A stretch of 64,000 nucleotides of DNA from Beroe forskalii (taxonomy: Eukaryota > Ctenophora > Nuda > Beroida > Beroidae), in the NCBI GenBank assembly GCA_011033025.1, contig WFMF01000242.1, positions 124,001-188,000 on the forward strand, in the 5' to 3' direction. This document shows positions 12,301-20,325 of the stretch, one piece after another (the first letter of the stretch is position 1; each line of letters begins with the position of its first letter). Under the pieces are notes generated by a model that was not told the DNA's origin, did not search any database, and saw only the letters and a list, made by a program, of their open reading frames with translations. The translations under genes were made by a program, and so were the position numbers.

Positions 12301-15300
12301 GTGAGTTTACTGACTTAGAGTGGAGTATTCGATGTGAGTTTACTGACTTAGAGTGGAGTATTTGATGTCAGCCTACTGACTTAGAGTGGAGTATTTGATG
12401 TCAGTTTACTGACTTAGAGTGGAGTATTCGATGTCAGTCTACTGGCTCAAAGTGGAGTATTTGATGTCAGTCTACTGACTCAGAGCGGAGTATTTTATGT
12501 CAGTCTACTGACTCAGAGTGGAGTATTTGATGTCAGTTTACTGACTCATAGTGGAGTAGGTTCTCCATGAGTGCATGTGTGCATTGTGTTGATATTGTTA
12601 TGTTCATGAAAAGTTAAAAGCCAGTTAGAAGTGTATAAGAAGTCTAAGTTCATCAAGCCGCCACTTCTGTTCTTTTCTAATTATTTAAGGTACCGCGAGT
12701 TTTATGAAAAGTTTACTGAACCCCCTTTTTATTCATGCTTCATTTTACAATGCTTCTTGATATCCCCTTCATTGTTACATCTCTTCTCTTACTCCAGGCT
12801 AACAGTGGAATGGAGGACGAGGAAAACATTCCCCTCAAAGTCCTCATCCTCCTCACAGACGAGGTGTTCGACATGAAGAACAGGTACGAGGTTAAGGGAA
12901 TAAGGAATAAGGGGATAAGACTAAAGCATGAAGAACAGGTATACGAGGGAATAAGGGAATTAGGAATAAGAGAATAAGGGGATAAGACATGAAAGCATGA
13001 AGAACAGGTATACGAGGGAATAAGGGAATTAGGAATAAGGGAATAAGGGGATTAGATATGAAAGCTTGAAGAACAGGTAAACGAGGGAATAAGGGAATAA
13101 GACAGTACGGGAATAAGGGAATAAGAAAATAAGGCAATAAGGCAATAAGGGATCCGCATTCCGCATTGGTTCAGCAGGGGAGCTATAACATAATATTATA
13201 ACGTAAGCAATTATTTGGCTATCATAAACTCATAAACCCTCTCCAAGCATCTCTCAGCATTTGTAAAGCTCCTGCCCTCCCCCTGCCCTCCCCCCTCCCT
13301 AGTTGCTGACGTGATATGATGCGAGAGCTCCCCAACGGTTTTCAATTTAAATATCTGTTGGGGTTTGGGTTTAGGAACTGTTATTTCTAATCATAATGCC
13401 ACAGGATGATGAACTGATCATTTCATGTATCACCTATCTTGTGTGGCAAGTTTTATGCCCTAAATGTTTCTATTCCCACGTTGGTATTTTGTGTGTTGTG
13501 CTTGGATAACCGAGTTACTCTGAAAGATTAAAACTGAGTGGTCATAGTAGCTAATTGTAGAGCTACATGATAATAATGGTATACATTTAGGTAAAATCAT
13601 TACATTGCCAATTACCAGTCTAGTCAACTTCTCCCTAATTGGATAGCTAAATATACAGAATAACTTCATTCGCATTGGTAGATGGACTCCTATCGTCTCG
13701 TTCAAATAATCTCATGCATCGCAAGATCCAATGTAACCACTCATCACCATAGAAAGATGCTAAATAGGGATGTTATCACGTGTTGACATCACGTGACATC
13801 AAATGGTAAAGTTTCAGCCGGGCACCCTGTGTAGTACGCTAGGTACTGTCTTTCCAGTACACTCAGTTTGCAGACTTTAGTGTCTGACAAGTCCACGATA
13901 CCATGGTCCCCTGTTCTATTGTCAATACTGTCAGAATCCGACGTATTAGCGTCAGGGAAACTCGTTTTTGAAGGATTTCTCTTCAGAGGATTGCTGGTTC
14001 TGTCTACCTGTCTGCCGTTGAGTCTGTCTCTGATATGGTAGACGGAAAGCTGAGTCATACAGTGAGTTGGCGTCGTGCCAGCTATCAGATGCACAGCATC
14101 CTTCTCGTCCTGATTGAATGAAATACAAGACCTGATTTATATGGATCATGATTTATCGAACAATAAATCTGCAGCAATGAGGCTACGTTAACAGTAGGTT
14201 TTGGAAAAGGAATCTAAAGAAAATTGAGGATAATATATTATTAAGCATGCCCCCTGTTTTCAAATATCCCAAATTTGCCGAACCTGCCAACATGATTGCT
14301 CGTAGAAGAGCTTGATACTTTCTTCCACTTCTCCCTCTCCAAAGTCAATTTTATCGCACCCTTTTCTCTCGTCAGAGGTGTTGTCCTGGATAAAGTCCTC
14401 TACGAACTTACATGTTCTGTATCTCCCTGCCAGAGACCAACTCCTCACAAAACTATCTATACTGCTCTGTTTAATGTGAGCTGAAGAGAATTCAGCAGTC
14501 AGTTATCACTCAATTATGGATATTCGCAAAATGTTATTATTCAAATTATAATCCTTGCTTTTTACCCTTTGAGTTTCATTTTAACACGATCCATTTTGGA
14601 TTTTCGCACATCAAGTGCCCCAGGTGGCATCCTTCTATGATCTACTGACCGTGTTTACCCCTCCTTCTCCCCTCATCCTTCCCCTCAGAGTCTGTTCCCC
14701 CTCCACATTGCTGCCACACAGCCCCATGCTCCTTATGTCGGGGTGCAACCCCACCACCAAGCTACTCAACCCGTCCCAGTGCAGTGACACCTCAGGGGTG
14801 TGGAGTGTCAGGTAGAGTCCGTCAAAGGACACACTCACTCCTGACAATTCCTGTAGAGTTACAGTATCATTAGATGTGTTGGAAAGAAATGATTACTGAA
14901 TTCATACTCTTTAATTTTGAATGTTATAAAATGAAGAAAACGCCCTAATATGAAATTGAGTCATATCACTCAAAAGAATCCCCATTGAATCCTCAGTTTG
15001 TGTATAATTTACCCTGGTCTCCCCCTGCTTGAGAACCATCTTTTCCCCTCCGTTATTGATCACCCATCCCCTCTGTATCTCCAGTGGGACCCCCTCGTAG
15101 TAAAACGTGACCGAGGACAGGGTTGCCTGGGGTATCTGCCATGTCTCTTCAAATCTAACGTACACGTACCACCGCCCGTACAGCGCGTCCATTGCTGTCA
15201 CGTACGTGCACGCTGCAAAGTGGGTAGAAATAAGTGGGAGTCAGATTCGTTAAAACTTGGGCTTATTAGCTGATTTAATGAACTGGAAAGTATTGATATA

Positions 15301-18300
15301 CTGCTCTTATTTCCTCAGCTTATAAGCTCAATAAACGTCAAAATATAATAACTACAGCTAATAAAGGAAATCAAAGTAAGTTTAGGTCATTGTCTGCTCT
15401 GTGAATTGTCCAAAGGATACAGAGTATAAAGTAAGAAGGTAAAGTCTATAATCGTACCTGTTTTATAAGAGAAGTATCCCTGAGTGAAAGTGTGGATATG
15501 ACCTGCCCCAAACACCACACATACGTTCTCTGACACCTCCACCTTCACTGTGTTGCTCTCCACTATTCTCTATTAGAGAAGGAAATAATTATATTGATAT
15601 CCTCCGGGTTTCATGATTTGTAAACAAGAAACAATAAAGGATTGCGAGTTGTGTATTACGATTATATTCAGCAGTATGTTTGCAAAATCTTGTCAATGTA
15701 TTCGTAACACCAGGCACCTTTCTATTGCAGTCTGATATCTGGCAAAAGAACACCCTGCTCCTTTGTATGCCAGTAATCCTAAGAATGCTAGCATCGGTGT
15801 ATACCCTCCACTTTGTATTTTGGTTGCTGCTCTGTCCTCTACTTCATACCATTCAACCTGAACCACAAAGAGATATGAGATAGTTAGATGGAGCTTTTAA
15901 TAAGAAGACCTCATTTTCAGTCCCTGCAGACTAAATAAGTCAATGATAATAAACTCATGCAGAAGTTAACTGAAAATGAAGTTTTCGAAATATTTCTCAA
16001 AATATATCTTCATATATTCATCATTTGAAAGCTTGAAAGCAAGGTTTGAAAAGACATTGTGAAGTTGTGACACTGAAGGAGTAAGACCCACCTTGTGAGG
16101 TGTCCCACTCTCCACCTGGCATTTCAAATCCACCTCGCCCATGTAACCCACCTCCACCGAGTGGGGGAGGGGGAGGAGGGAGAGGGGTGGGTGCTGCTCT
16201 GAGCAGTGGGAGAGAGGGTGCTCGCTCAGGGTCTTCTGCTCCAAACACCCGATATACCTGGGGGAGGGGGTACAGCACCAGTGAAGTGAAGAACAATCCA
16301 TCATGGTAGAGAGATGGGGTGAATATGAAGCGAGGTTAAGGGTTCAAGCCCCTTCCTGTGTGTCATTCGTCTGCTTTTTTAGTTCGCACTGCTTGTATGT
16401 TTTAGCTATTAATTTAAGCCTGTATACAGTTCTAGGATATAACTTCAACTTAGGGAGCAAGTTAAAACTTCAACGTTCAGATTCAAAACCAGATGGATAT
16501 GATGCTATTGACATATTGAACCATGCAGTCACTACCAGCGTGTATAGGAAATCACCTCATGTCACAGATGTTGAGGTAGATCCTACAGTCCGATCCACAC
16601 ACAGGCGTGACATCATAGCACGTGTCTGGGTATTGGCAACCTTCCAAGGGGTTGTCTAGCAGTGGGAACCCTCCTGAGAGAGCAAAGTATGTGATGCATG
16701 CGCAGCGTTCTATGTCAAGGCCGAGACACCATCTGATCTGAAATATCGATACAATATATACCTAGTGCTGGAGGTTGACTTCAATGAGTAAGGACATCTG
16801 TTACTTTTCTAACACACATTGAAATATTTTTTGGAACTACGCCAGCTCTCAAACACAACAATTAGCCGTTCTACAGTAAACACCAAACAGCGAACAAAGG
16901 TTGAAGAAAAGAGCTGGAATGTTTATTATAAACAAGGTGAAACCGAGTATCATACTTTCATATTCTACAATATGACTCGAAATGATTGACTATTGACATT
17001 GAAACCATGTTATTATGCGAATTGAAATATCGTACTATCGTAGTAAAGTGGATATTTCATGCATCCGAAACGTGAAGGAAGCTAATAACAAGCTAATAAA
17101 GATAATACTGTGGTTGGTAAAGATAGTGGTTTGTAGATTAAAATACCCCAACCCACCGAATCCTGCTGTAGATACCGTTGTTTGTACTTTGTAATCAAGA
17201 CGATACTCTTTAAAACCCACCGAATCCTGTTGTAGAAACCAGTGCTGGGAGTGCTGTGAAGTGGTGTGTCACATCATCTTCCACACTGTTACGTCTCCAG
17301 GACAGGGTTTTAGGGAGTGTCGTGAACAGGATCACAAGGCGTGGTAGCAGGGAACGTGGTGTCATCGCTACATCTTCTGCGATATTAATATTTCTTGTTA
17401 TGGGCTGAGAGATAACTCGAAGGAATTTCGGGCACTCCAAGACCAAATCTGAACTGTGTTTTATTCTGATTCTGGCCACAAAATTTAATATTCTAATCAA
17501 AGTTCCACCCTACTTGATTTCCCTCTATTTCAGGAACCAGTGGTTCAGAGCCCGTATGTATTCGAGTAATTCGCTCCTCCCTCTATTTCAGGAACCAGTG
17601 GTTCAGAGCCCGGATGGTGACCTTTCTCCGGCAGATAGTACGGGCTACCTTCGGAGGGAAGATAAACCTCAAAATACAGGAATACGTGGAATGGGTAACT
17701 TCACCGGAGTACATCAGCGAGACCATCATACTTTTCAAGTTAGTATCATACTCGATAGCAGTTATTATTGAAGTTAGTTTCATACTCGATAGCAGTTATT
17801 ATTGAAGTTAGTTTCATACTCGATAGCAGTTATTATTGAAGTTAGTTTCAATCTCAATAAGTTATTATTATTAACATGCTTTTGAGAAGAGATTTTGATC
17901 AATAATATTTCATGCCGGCCAAAGAATAAAATATCTAGGAGTTTTGCGCGTGCGGTTGTAGAGAAATTTACACTGGCAATCAAGTAAATTAAATCAAGTA
18001 ACAACCGGTTACAATTACAAATCAAAACAAATTTTTATCCAAATTTTAAGACTCGCTATTAAAGCTATTTCTGCAAAGCGAATGTTGGAGCAGGTTAGAT
18101 GTAAGCGTGTGTGAATTAGACTGCAGATCATTTCTATTATACACTGTAGGCCTATCTGCAGCCTGTTGGCCACCGATGCATAAATCTTCTTTAACTAAGC
18201 CTTCATTAACCACGTATTTGAGTACGGAGGTGACATCAGAATACCTGAATATTCAAACTCTTTTTATTCATTCAGCTTTCATGGGTTAATTCATGCTCAA

Positions 18301-20325
18301 GATGTGCATGGAATCTCTGAATATTGAGTCATTTGAACTCTTGAAGGAGTACTTTGGGTAATGTACAGAATTTAGAGACGATTAAACTGCCGTACAATGT
18401 ACAATAAACAGCGACCATAATCATTGACGACTAGGCACTGAACTACAAGCTAATCGCCTTGTTTACCCCTAACTGAACTACAAGTTAATCGCCTTGTTTT
18501 CCCCTAACTGAACTATACGCTAATCGCCTTGTATTCCCCAAGGATTCGTTCTGGCCGGATGGGAAGTGGGCTGACCCTAGCCCTCCCCGCACAGCCTCCG
18601 CTACCAGCCTCACCAAGCTGATGGGGCACACCAAGCTACAGGGCATGATCAGCGACGAAGTGAGGAACATAATGGGCAGGGATGCTGTCAGGGAGGGCGT
18701 CGATACGTGAGTTTTAGATACAGAGAGATCTCCTATCATTCTACTGTTAATCTTAGTCACTTATTGCCATTAATTCGAGAAATAATCAATGTTATCAGTT
18801 ATACATTGCGTTGCAACGTTTCTATCTCAAATAAGAACATCAAAAATAAATATTATTAACACAGACACAAATCGATTAAAATATCAAAACAAAATCATGA
18901 TTCTCTTTGACTGCAGCTGGTCCTTTGAACGATACCCCTGTATGTGGATTGGGTTAACGCTGGGACCGCGGCCCGCTAACTCCCCTAATAGCCTAATCAC
19001 TCATTAATCAGATCACATCTGAATTTAAACTGATTATGCATCTTTCTAAACGGTTATTGGTTGCTAACAACGTCTCGAGGGGGTACCAGAATGTACTGAG
19101 GTAGCAGGATGTATGCTGGAATTTGGGTGAAAGGGCGGGTGGATAATTTGTATTTGTGGGAATGATGCAAACTAAATTCTAAATGTAAACATTCAAATTT
19201 CTGAACGTTTTTCTTGATTTCTATAAACTCAGGTGTAAACACAAAACAAAAACAACTTCTCAGAATAAAATAGCTATAATAAATAATATAAAATAGTGCT
19301 GAATCACAACCCGTTGCAAACAATCCTGCACACTATTTTGCTCCTTGCTATGTGACAATTATGGTGTCATTATTTCTATTTTAGTGAACTGCGGTCAAGA
19401 CATGAATAAAACATTCACCGTAATGCGAGAATGATCATTTTCATAACACGATTAAGTGCAGATGTTATTGAATTTATCGATATTACATATAGATAATAGA
19501 TATGTATTATTATCTATAGCTATAAGTGAGAAAAGCATTCTTTTCACGCGTGTTTCATGCAATTTTTCCGTAGATTTGAAATCCTCATTATTCTTGTCTC
19601 CTTATTTCTGACTTGAGATTTTGCAAAGGTAATTCATCAACCAGGGTTGGTACAATGGGGTATTTTAGCGAAAGCAGACTGTAGCCTATTCTCCGTAGAC
19701 AAGAAATGGAGCTTTTCTCATGAAAATAACATTTGATTGAATTTAACACTTTAAAATCAAATCAGTTTAATCCCTTCAAGGTGATAGTATAGTAGTAGAG
19801 GGTGGTTACGTAAATTAGAATATTATTTGCTATTAATCCATGAATAAAACAATGGAAAATTAAAGGTTAAAGGTTTTTAGGCCAAAAATCATGATGCAGA
19901 CTTGCAATAAATGAATCAAAAGGGCGGCCTTCAGAAACTTATTGACAAACTTATTTTAGCTTTATATGTCGTAGTTCACAGTATCAATCTGATTAATAAT
20001 GTCGTACCTTCTCAAATCATTTAAGTATTCAAGGGCACCACTTTGTTTTGGTATCCCACTGTGAATCTTATTTATCCTGGATTTCGTATCCTGGATCTCA
20101 TATCCTGGATCTCATATCCTGGATTCCTGGATCTCATTTCTCCTTTGCTTCAGGGTATTCCGGATGTTCCAAGCGAAGGAACTGAATCGGCTCCTCTTCT
20201 ACAAGATAGCCGAGAGTCTGATAGAAGCCATATTCCCTGACAACAGAATACGACAAACTCTAGCCTTGCTTAGACACAACATCAACAACCGCGCTATCAT
20301 ACGGAGTCATAGTTCTTCTATTTGA
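314..20325 (+). CDS. SNX13: SNX13-type RGS-PX sorting nexin (3' part, 13 exons)
   Basis: Seen: exons with GT-AG borders that keep one frame: 314-418, 626-837, 7141-7222, 7373-7504, 8236-8343, 10456-10584, 11319-11420, 11873-11987, 12158-12300, 12798-12883, 17592-17742, 18543-18706, 20154-20325 (stop TGA at 20323); 566 codons. Exons 1-5 make an RGS domain (SLKYFIDFMNY, FDEVQDGIYNIL), exons 6-9 a PX domain (WIVPKTFEEIKKFQ, RKEALNGYL), exons 10-13 a sorting nexin C domain (IPLKVLILLTDEVFDM, DSFWPDGKW). Family knowledge: SNX13/SNX14/SNX25 have N-terminal membrane segments and PXA, then RGS, PX and nexin C; they act on ER, endosomal and lipid-droplet membranes, and SNX13 RGS was described as a GAP for G-alpha-s. 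The PXA part must lie before position 1. The C domain resembles SNX13 more than SNX25 from memory. Exon 11 must end at 17742 (donor GTATCA) to keep frame; the nearby GTTAGT at 17739 would not. The introns host four other genes. Confidence 0.92.
838..1137. other. gene-free intron sequence
   Basis: AT-rich intron of the sorting nexin gene following exon 2. I see no ORF, repeat or RNA gene of note. Confidence 0.6.
1138..1345 (+). promoter_or_regulatory. TATA promoter with E-box palindrome and 47-bp duplication
   Basis: Two head-to-tail copies of a 47-bp unit (TGGACTGC at 1141 and 1188, each followed by GACACCACTCGAGTACTAAT) precede an inverted repeat formed by ATCACGTGACAAGG (1278-1291) and CCTTGTCACGTGGT (1307-1320). 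Each arm holds a CACGTG E-box. TATAAAA is at 1333-1339 and is directly followed by a third CACGTG (1340). The ORF at 1425 starts about 90 bp downstream, the right spacing for a TSS near 1365 and a short leader. Binding by bHLH or bZIP factors is inference. Confidence 0.7.
1425..2102 (+). CDS. unknown Pro/Thr-rich basic protein with 9-residue repeats
   Basis: Intact 225-residue ORF with no homologue I recognise. It begins with a basic, Cys-containing segment (MKLLKRLRRNTACC), continues with about four copies of the nonapeptide PLYTPLQTS (residues about 30-65, a 27-bp DNA repeat), then a Lys/Arg-rich stretch (about residues 137-175, with SSSKRSSKPLKKK, a likely nuclear localisation signal), and ends in a Cys/His-rich tail (CDEKCIVCAL and RTRHHC) that could bind metal but fits no finger I know. 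A TATA promoter lies 90 bp upstream and AATAAA near 2189 downstream, so it looks like an independent unit. It lies in the 6.3-kb intron 2 of the sorting nexin gene on the same strand. A nuclear or regulatory role is only a guess. Confidence 0.65.
   Translation: MKLLKRLRRNTACCMPLRSARHLYSIDEEPSPLYTPLQTSPLYTPLQTSPLYTPLQTSPLYTPSRHPLSTPPPDFPSLLPLQSAPVCTPLQSTLLSAAPPAYTPLGMPQKTSTPIDELPDKWFAPTIPAISAIPNKPPRRTSSSKRSSKPLKKKHQRKVGGVHKKSDPVRNGRKRVVVPLVSEMDNLLPVDETQTQPRTCDEKCIVCALAKPELRTRHHCTAYMA
2400..2625. repeat. direct repeat, copy 1
   Basis: About 200 bp, from CTACCTACTAATTATTATCT through ATTATCAAGCCGCACTCTTT to GATAAGCCTTGGAAGATT, matching 3027-3215 closely. The copies differ by small indels, for example a doubled ATTTCAATT in this copy. 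A weakly similar third block may sit at 2740-2840. This is a diverged dispersed or local duplication in a sorting nexin intron; no coding content seen. Confidence 0.75.
3027..3215. repeat. direct repeat, copy 2
   Basis: Second copy of the 2400-2625 block in the same orientation, sharing GCGACTCTCGAGATCATT and CAGTACCGCTTTGTTA. It ends about 165 bp before the GPCR start. Confidence 0.75.
3381..4292 (+). CDS. class A (rhodopsin-like) G-protein-coupled receptor
   Basis: Single-exon 303-residue ORF with seven hydrophobic segments. Landmarks: GN in TM1 (residues 36-37), LAVYD in TM2 (63-67), a conserved Cys at the top of TM3 (C95) with a partner in the second extracellular loop (C176), NKV in place of the usual DRY at the end of TM3 (119-121), and NPFIY in TM7 (275-279), then a short Cys-containing tail (FRRHTIQCIRELC). 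The N-terminus is short with no signal peptide. The missing DRY acid/Arg pair is seen in many orphan receptors and may change G-protein coupling; the ligand is unknown. It sits inside sorting nexin intron 2, same strand. A splice-acceptor-like TTTTACATGCAG ends 2 nt before the ATG, implying an upstream leader exon or trans-splicing. Confidence 0.88.
   Translation: MGLIYESAGREYIHGTGLLSGLQIWFTMSFLLGVTGNCFLLYAVIRHRAMKLDKLSVWIIENLAVYDILNCFLVILPTTITYFKYPSWVFGANICIAQSMYLYLFLIANIMLVTLLSLNKVYRCLFPLNNLSPSRKQKFLISLWTAVWICLRAVWCVYLIFYWDAYVEYRHAKGACMLLTKFTGNAEIFVVGGDCFFVGLPTLALVMGNVVLVTIAAKKSNRGVKKTNISIVFLVTEFVILAVLGQVLYHSITSYKDRTIESLAWGLTMINSWINPFIYLATNKCFRRHTIQCIRELCSRNSD
4328..4492. repeat. short inverted-repeat element (MITE-like), copy 1
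   Basis: Ends are inverted: GCACCTGCATCGTTCCGC with CGATCAAATGAAAAACGCAC on the left, and GTGCGCGTTTTTCATTTGA followed by ATTTGATCGACACTGAACGA on the right. The same element recurs at 46261-46415. About 165 bp, no coding capacity; a non-autonomous DNA transposon is the likely class. Confidence 0.7.
4493..5330. other. gene-free intron sequence
   Basis: AT-rich sequence between the GPCR and the stomatin gene, all inside sorting nexin intron 2. Open frames here have no recognisable domains. Confidence 0.55.
5412..6138 (-). CDS. STOM: stomatin/prohibitin-family (SPFH) membrane protein, 5' end not found
   Basis: The frame runs from a splice acceptor (TTATCTTCCTCAG read on the - strand) at 6138 to TAA at 5412. 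It codes the hydrophobic hairpin (IIFCIALFPLTPFFLF), then the SPFH domain in order: EYERAVIF-like VAQYERAVIFRLG, GPGLVTVLPFVD, VDMRTVSL, PPQELLTHDSVTVSVDAVV, LLAQTTLRNTLGTKSLSEIL, DPWGVLVERVEVK, AAEAEALRDANAKVISAQGE, and the C-terminal hydrophobic TILFPMPIDMV. Family knowledge: monotopic oligomeric scaffold of lipid rafts that regulates ion channels and transporters. A downstream ATG at 6086 exists, but the hairpin lies upstream of it, so the true protein starts in an earlier exon I could not find. Poly(A) signal AATAAA (- strand) at about 5335-5340. It lies antisense inside sorting nexin intron 2. Confidence 0.9.
6733..7135. repeat. minisatellite abutting the exon 3 splice acceptor
   Basis: Tandem 22-bp units (CCCACCCCTGGATGATGCTG) from about 6733 to 6910 grade into longer units containing GATGATGTTAACCCCCATTT and GCTCCCC up to 7130. 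The last unit contributes the pyrimidine tract of the acceptor CCCATTTGCTCTCCAG at 7140. So the repeat family supplies the 3' end of intron 2. Confidence 0.85.
7505..8235. other. sorting nexin intron 4
   Basis: AT-rich intron with no gene or clear repeat. Ends at acceptor TGTCCCTGCAG. Confidence 0.6.
8309..10143 (+). repeat. 45-bp minisatellite containing the exon 5 end and donor site, about 40 copies
   Basis: The unit encodes YYRCITELDLNQVLH in the exon frame; the exon end CTCAACCAG followed by GTACTG (donor) is inside every unit. Copies are nearly identical, with rare changes: GTACCA in copy 2, an A replacing the donor G at about 8792, GGATCTC for GGACCTC in several copies. Because 45 is a multiple of 3, use of a later donor would only add 15-residue steps. 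A 1-nt deletion at about 9165 breaks that frame and brings in TAA soon after, so only the first 19 or so donors are in frame. Shorter irregular units occur at 9721-9770 and 9885-9900. The other frames are also open, so long repeat ORFs on both strands here are by-products of the array. Confidence 0.95.
10322..10430. repeat. TATTG microsatellite with adjoining hairpin, SINE-tail-like
   Basis: Five TATTG units (10332-10358) lead into a hairpin made of CCCCATACTC and GAGTATGGGG around GG (about 10364-10385), then CTGATGAGCACTG. A tandem pentamer next to a conserved hairpin resembles the tail of a tRNA-type SINE or LINE 3' end, seen on the minus strand. The CTGATGAG word recalls a hammerhead core, but the GAAA partner is missing. 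Confidence 0.4.
10585..11318. other. sorting nexin intron 6
   Basis: Intron with loose TACTGGT-containing repeats in its first 100 bp and a small palindrome (TTAACAATTGTT region, 10800-10850). No gene seen. Confidence 0.5.
12295..12556 (+). repeat. 33-bp minisatellite carrying the exon 9 donor, 8 copies
   Basis: Units start TTCGATGTGAGTTTACTGAC and end GTGGAGTA. The first copy begins with the last two codons of exon 9 (TTCGAT) and its donor GTGAGT; the second copy also keeps GTGAGT, and copies 3-8 have GTCAGT or GTCAGC. In the exon frame every unit has a TAG, so only the first donor keeps the protein intact. Confidence 0.92.
12873..13140 (+). repeat. minisatellite carrying the exon 10 donor, 4 main copies
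   Basis: The exon end CATGAAGAACAG plus donor GTACGAG at 12873-12890 is repeated at about 12928, 12997 and 13066 (spacing 55, 69, 69), with GTATACGAG or GTAAACGAG donors. The space between is filled with GGGAATAAGG-type 7-10-bp repeats that continue to 13150. Confidence 0.9.
13789..16737 (-). CDS. Kazal-Ig-VWD extracellular protein, nested in a sorting nexin intron (5' end missing)
   Basis: Eight - strand exons join in phase: 16737-16556, 16257-16092, 15857-15718, 15569-15458, 15212-15013, 14850-14659, 14466-14284, 14109-13789 (stop TGA). Exon 1 carries a Cys-rich stretch and a Kazal-like unit (DVTPVCGSDCRIYLN). Exons 2-3 form an Ig domain (VDLKCQVESGTPHK, VEWYEVED, ILRITGIQRSRVFFCQI). Exons 4-6 form a von Willebrand D domain (VCVVFGAGHIHTFTQGYFSY to DIRSMGLCGSNVEG; the usual GDPH is GAGH). 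Exons 7-8 are Cys-bearing and C8-like at best. The product is probably secreted or matrix-bound. Exon 3 is 140 nt and needs one extra nucleotide near 15800 to join its two Ig halves, so this is either an assembly indel or a damaged gene. A candidate signal-peptide exon at 17210-17370 (MTPRSLLPRLVILFTTL) does not join in phase with any donor I found. Confidence 0.75.
17150..17240 (-). repeat. duplicated candidate exon end
   Basis: On the - strand, ACAACAGGATTCGGTGGGTT at about 17215-17235 recurs as ACAGCAGGATTCGGTGGGTT about 70 bp downstream. The first copy is the end of the ORF starting MTPRSLLPRL, a possible first exon of the Kazal-Ig-VWD gene. If so this is another duplicated donor. Confidence 0.45.
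17520..17625 (+). repeat. two-copy duplication of the exon 11 acceptor and exon start
   Basis: CCCTCTATTTCAG followed by GAACCAGTGGTTCAGAGCCC occurs at 17521-17553 and again at 17579-17611, 58 bp apart. 58 is not a multiple of 3, so only the second acceptor (exon from 17592) gives the sorting nexin frame; use of the first would shift it. Confidence 0.92.
17731..17860 (+). repeat. 34-bp minisatellite at the exon 11 donor, 4 copies
   Basis: Units AAGTTAGTTTCATACTCGAT followed by AGCAGTTATTATTG start at 17737, 17771, 17805 and 17839, exactly 34 bp apart. The first copy contains the codon AAG that ends the conserved FK of the exon, the donor GTATCA, and GTTAGT. Confidence 0.92.
18707..20153. other. 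last sorting nexin intron
   Basis: AT-rich intron without genes. The final 75 bp (20080-20150) consist of TATCCTGGATCTCA units, about 4 copies, leading into the acceptor TTTGCTTCAG. A block at 18430-18530 repeats AACTGAACTA..GCTAATCGCCTTGT three times just before exon 12. Confidence 0.65.

Noticed and set aside
17514-17771. Use of the upstream acceptor at 17533 for exon 11
   Set aside because: It shifts the frame relative to the conserved sorting nexin C domain; only the acceptor before 17592 continues it.
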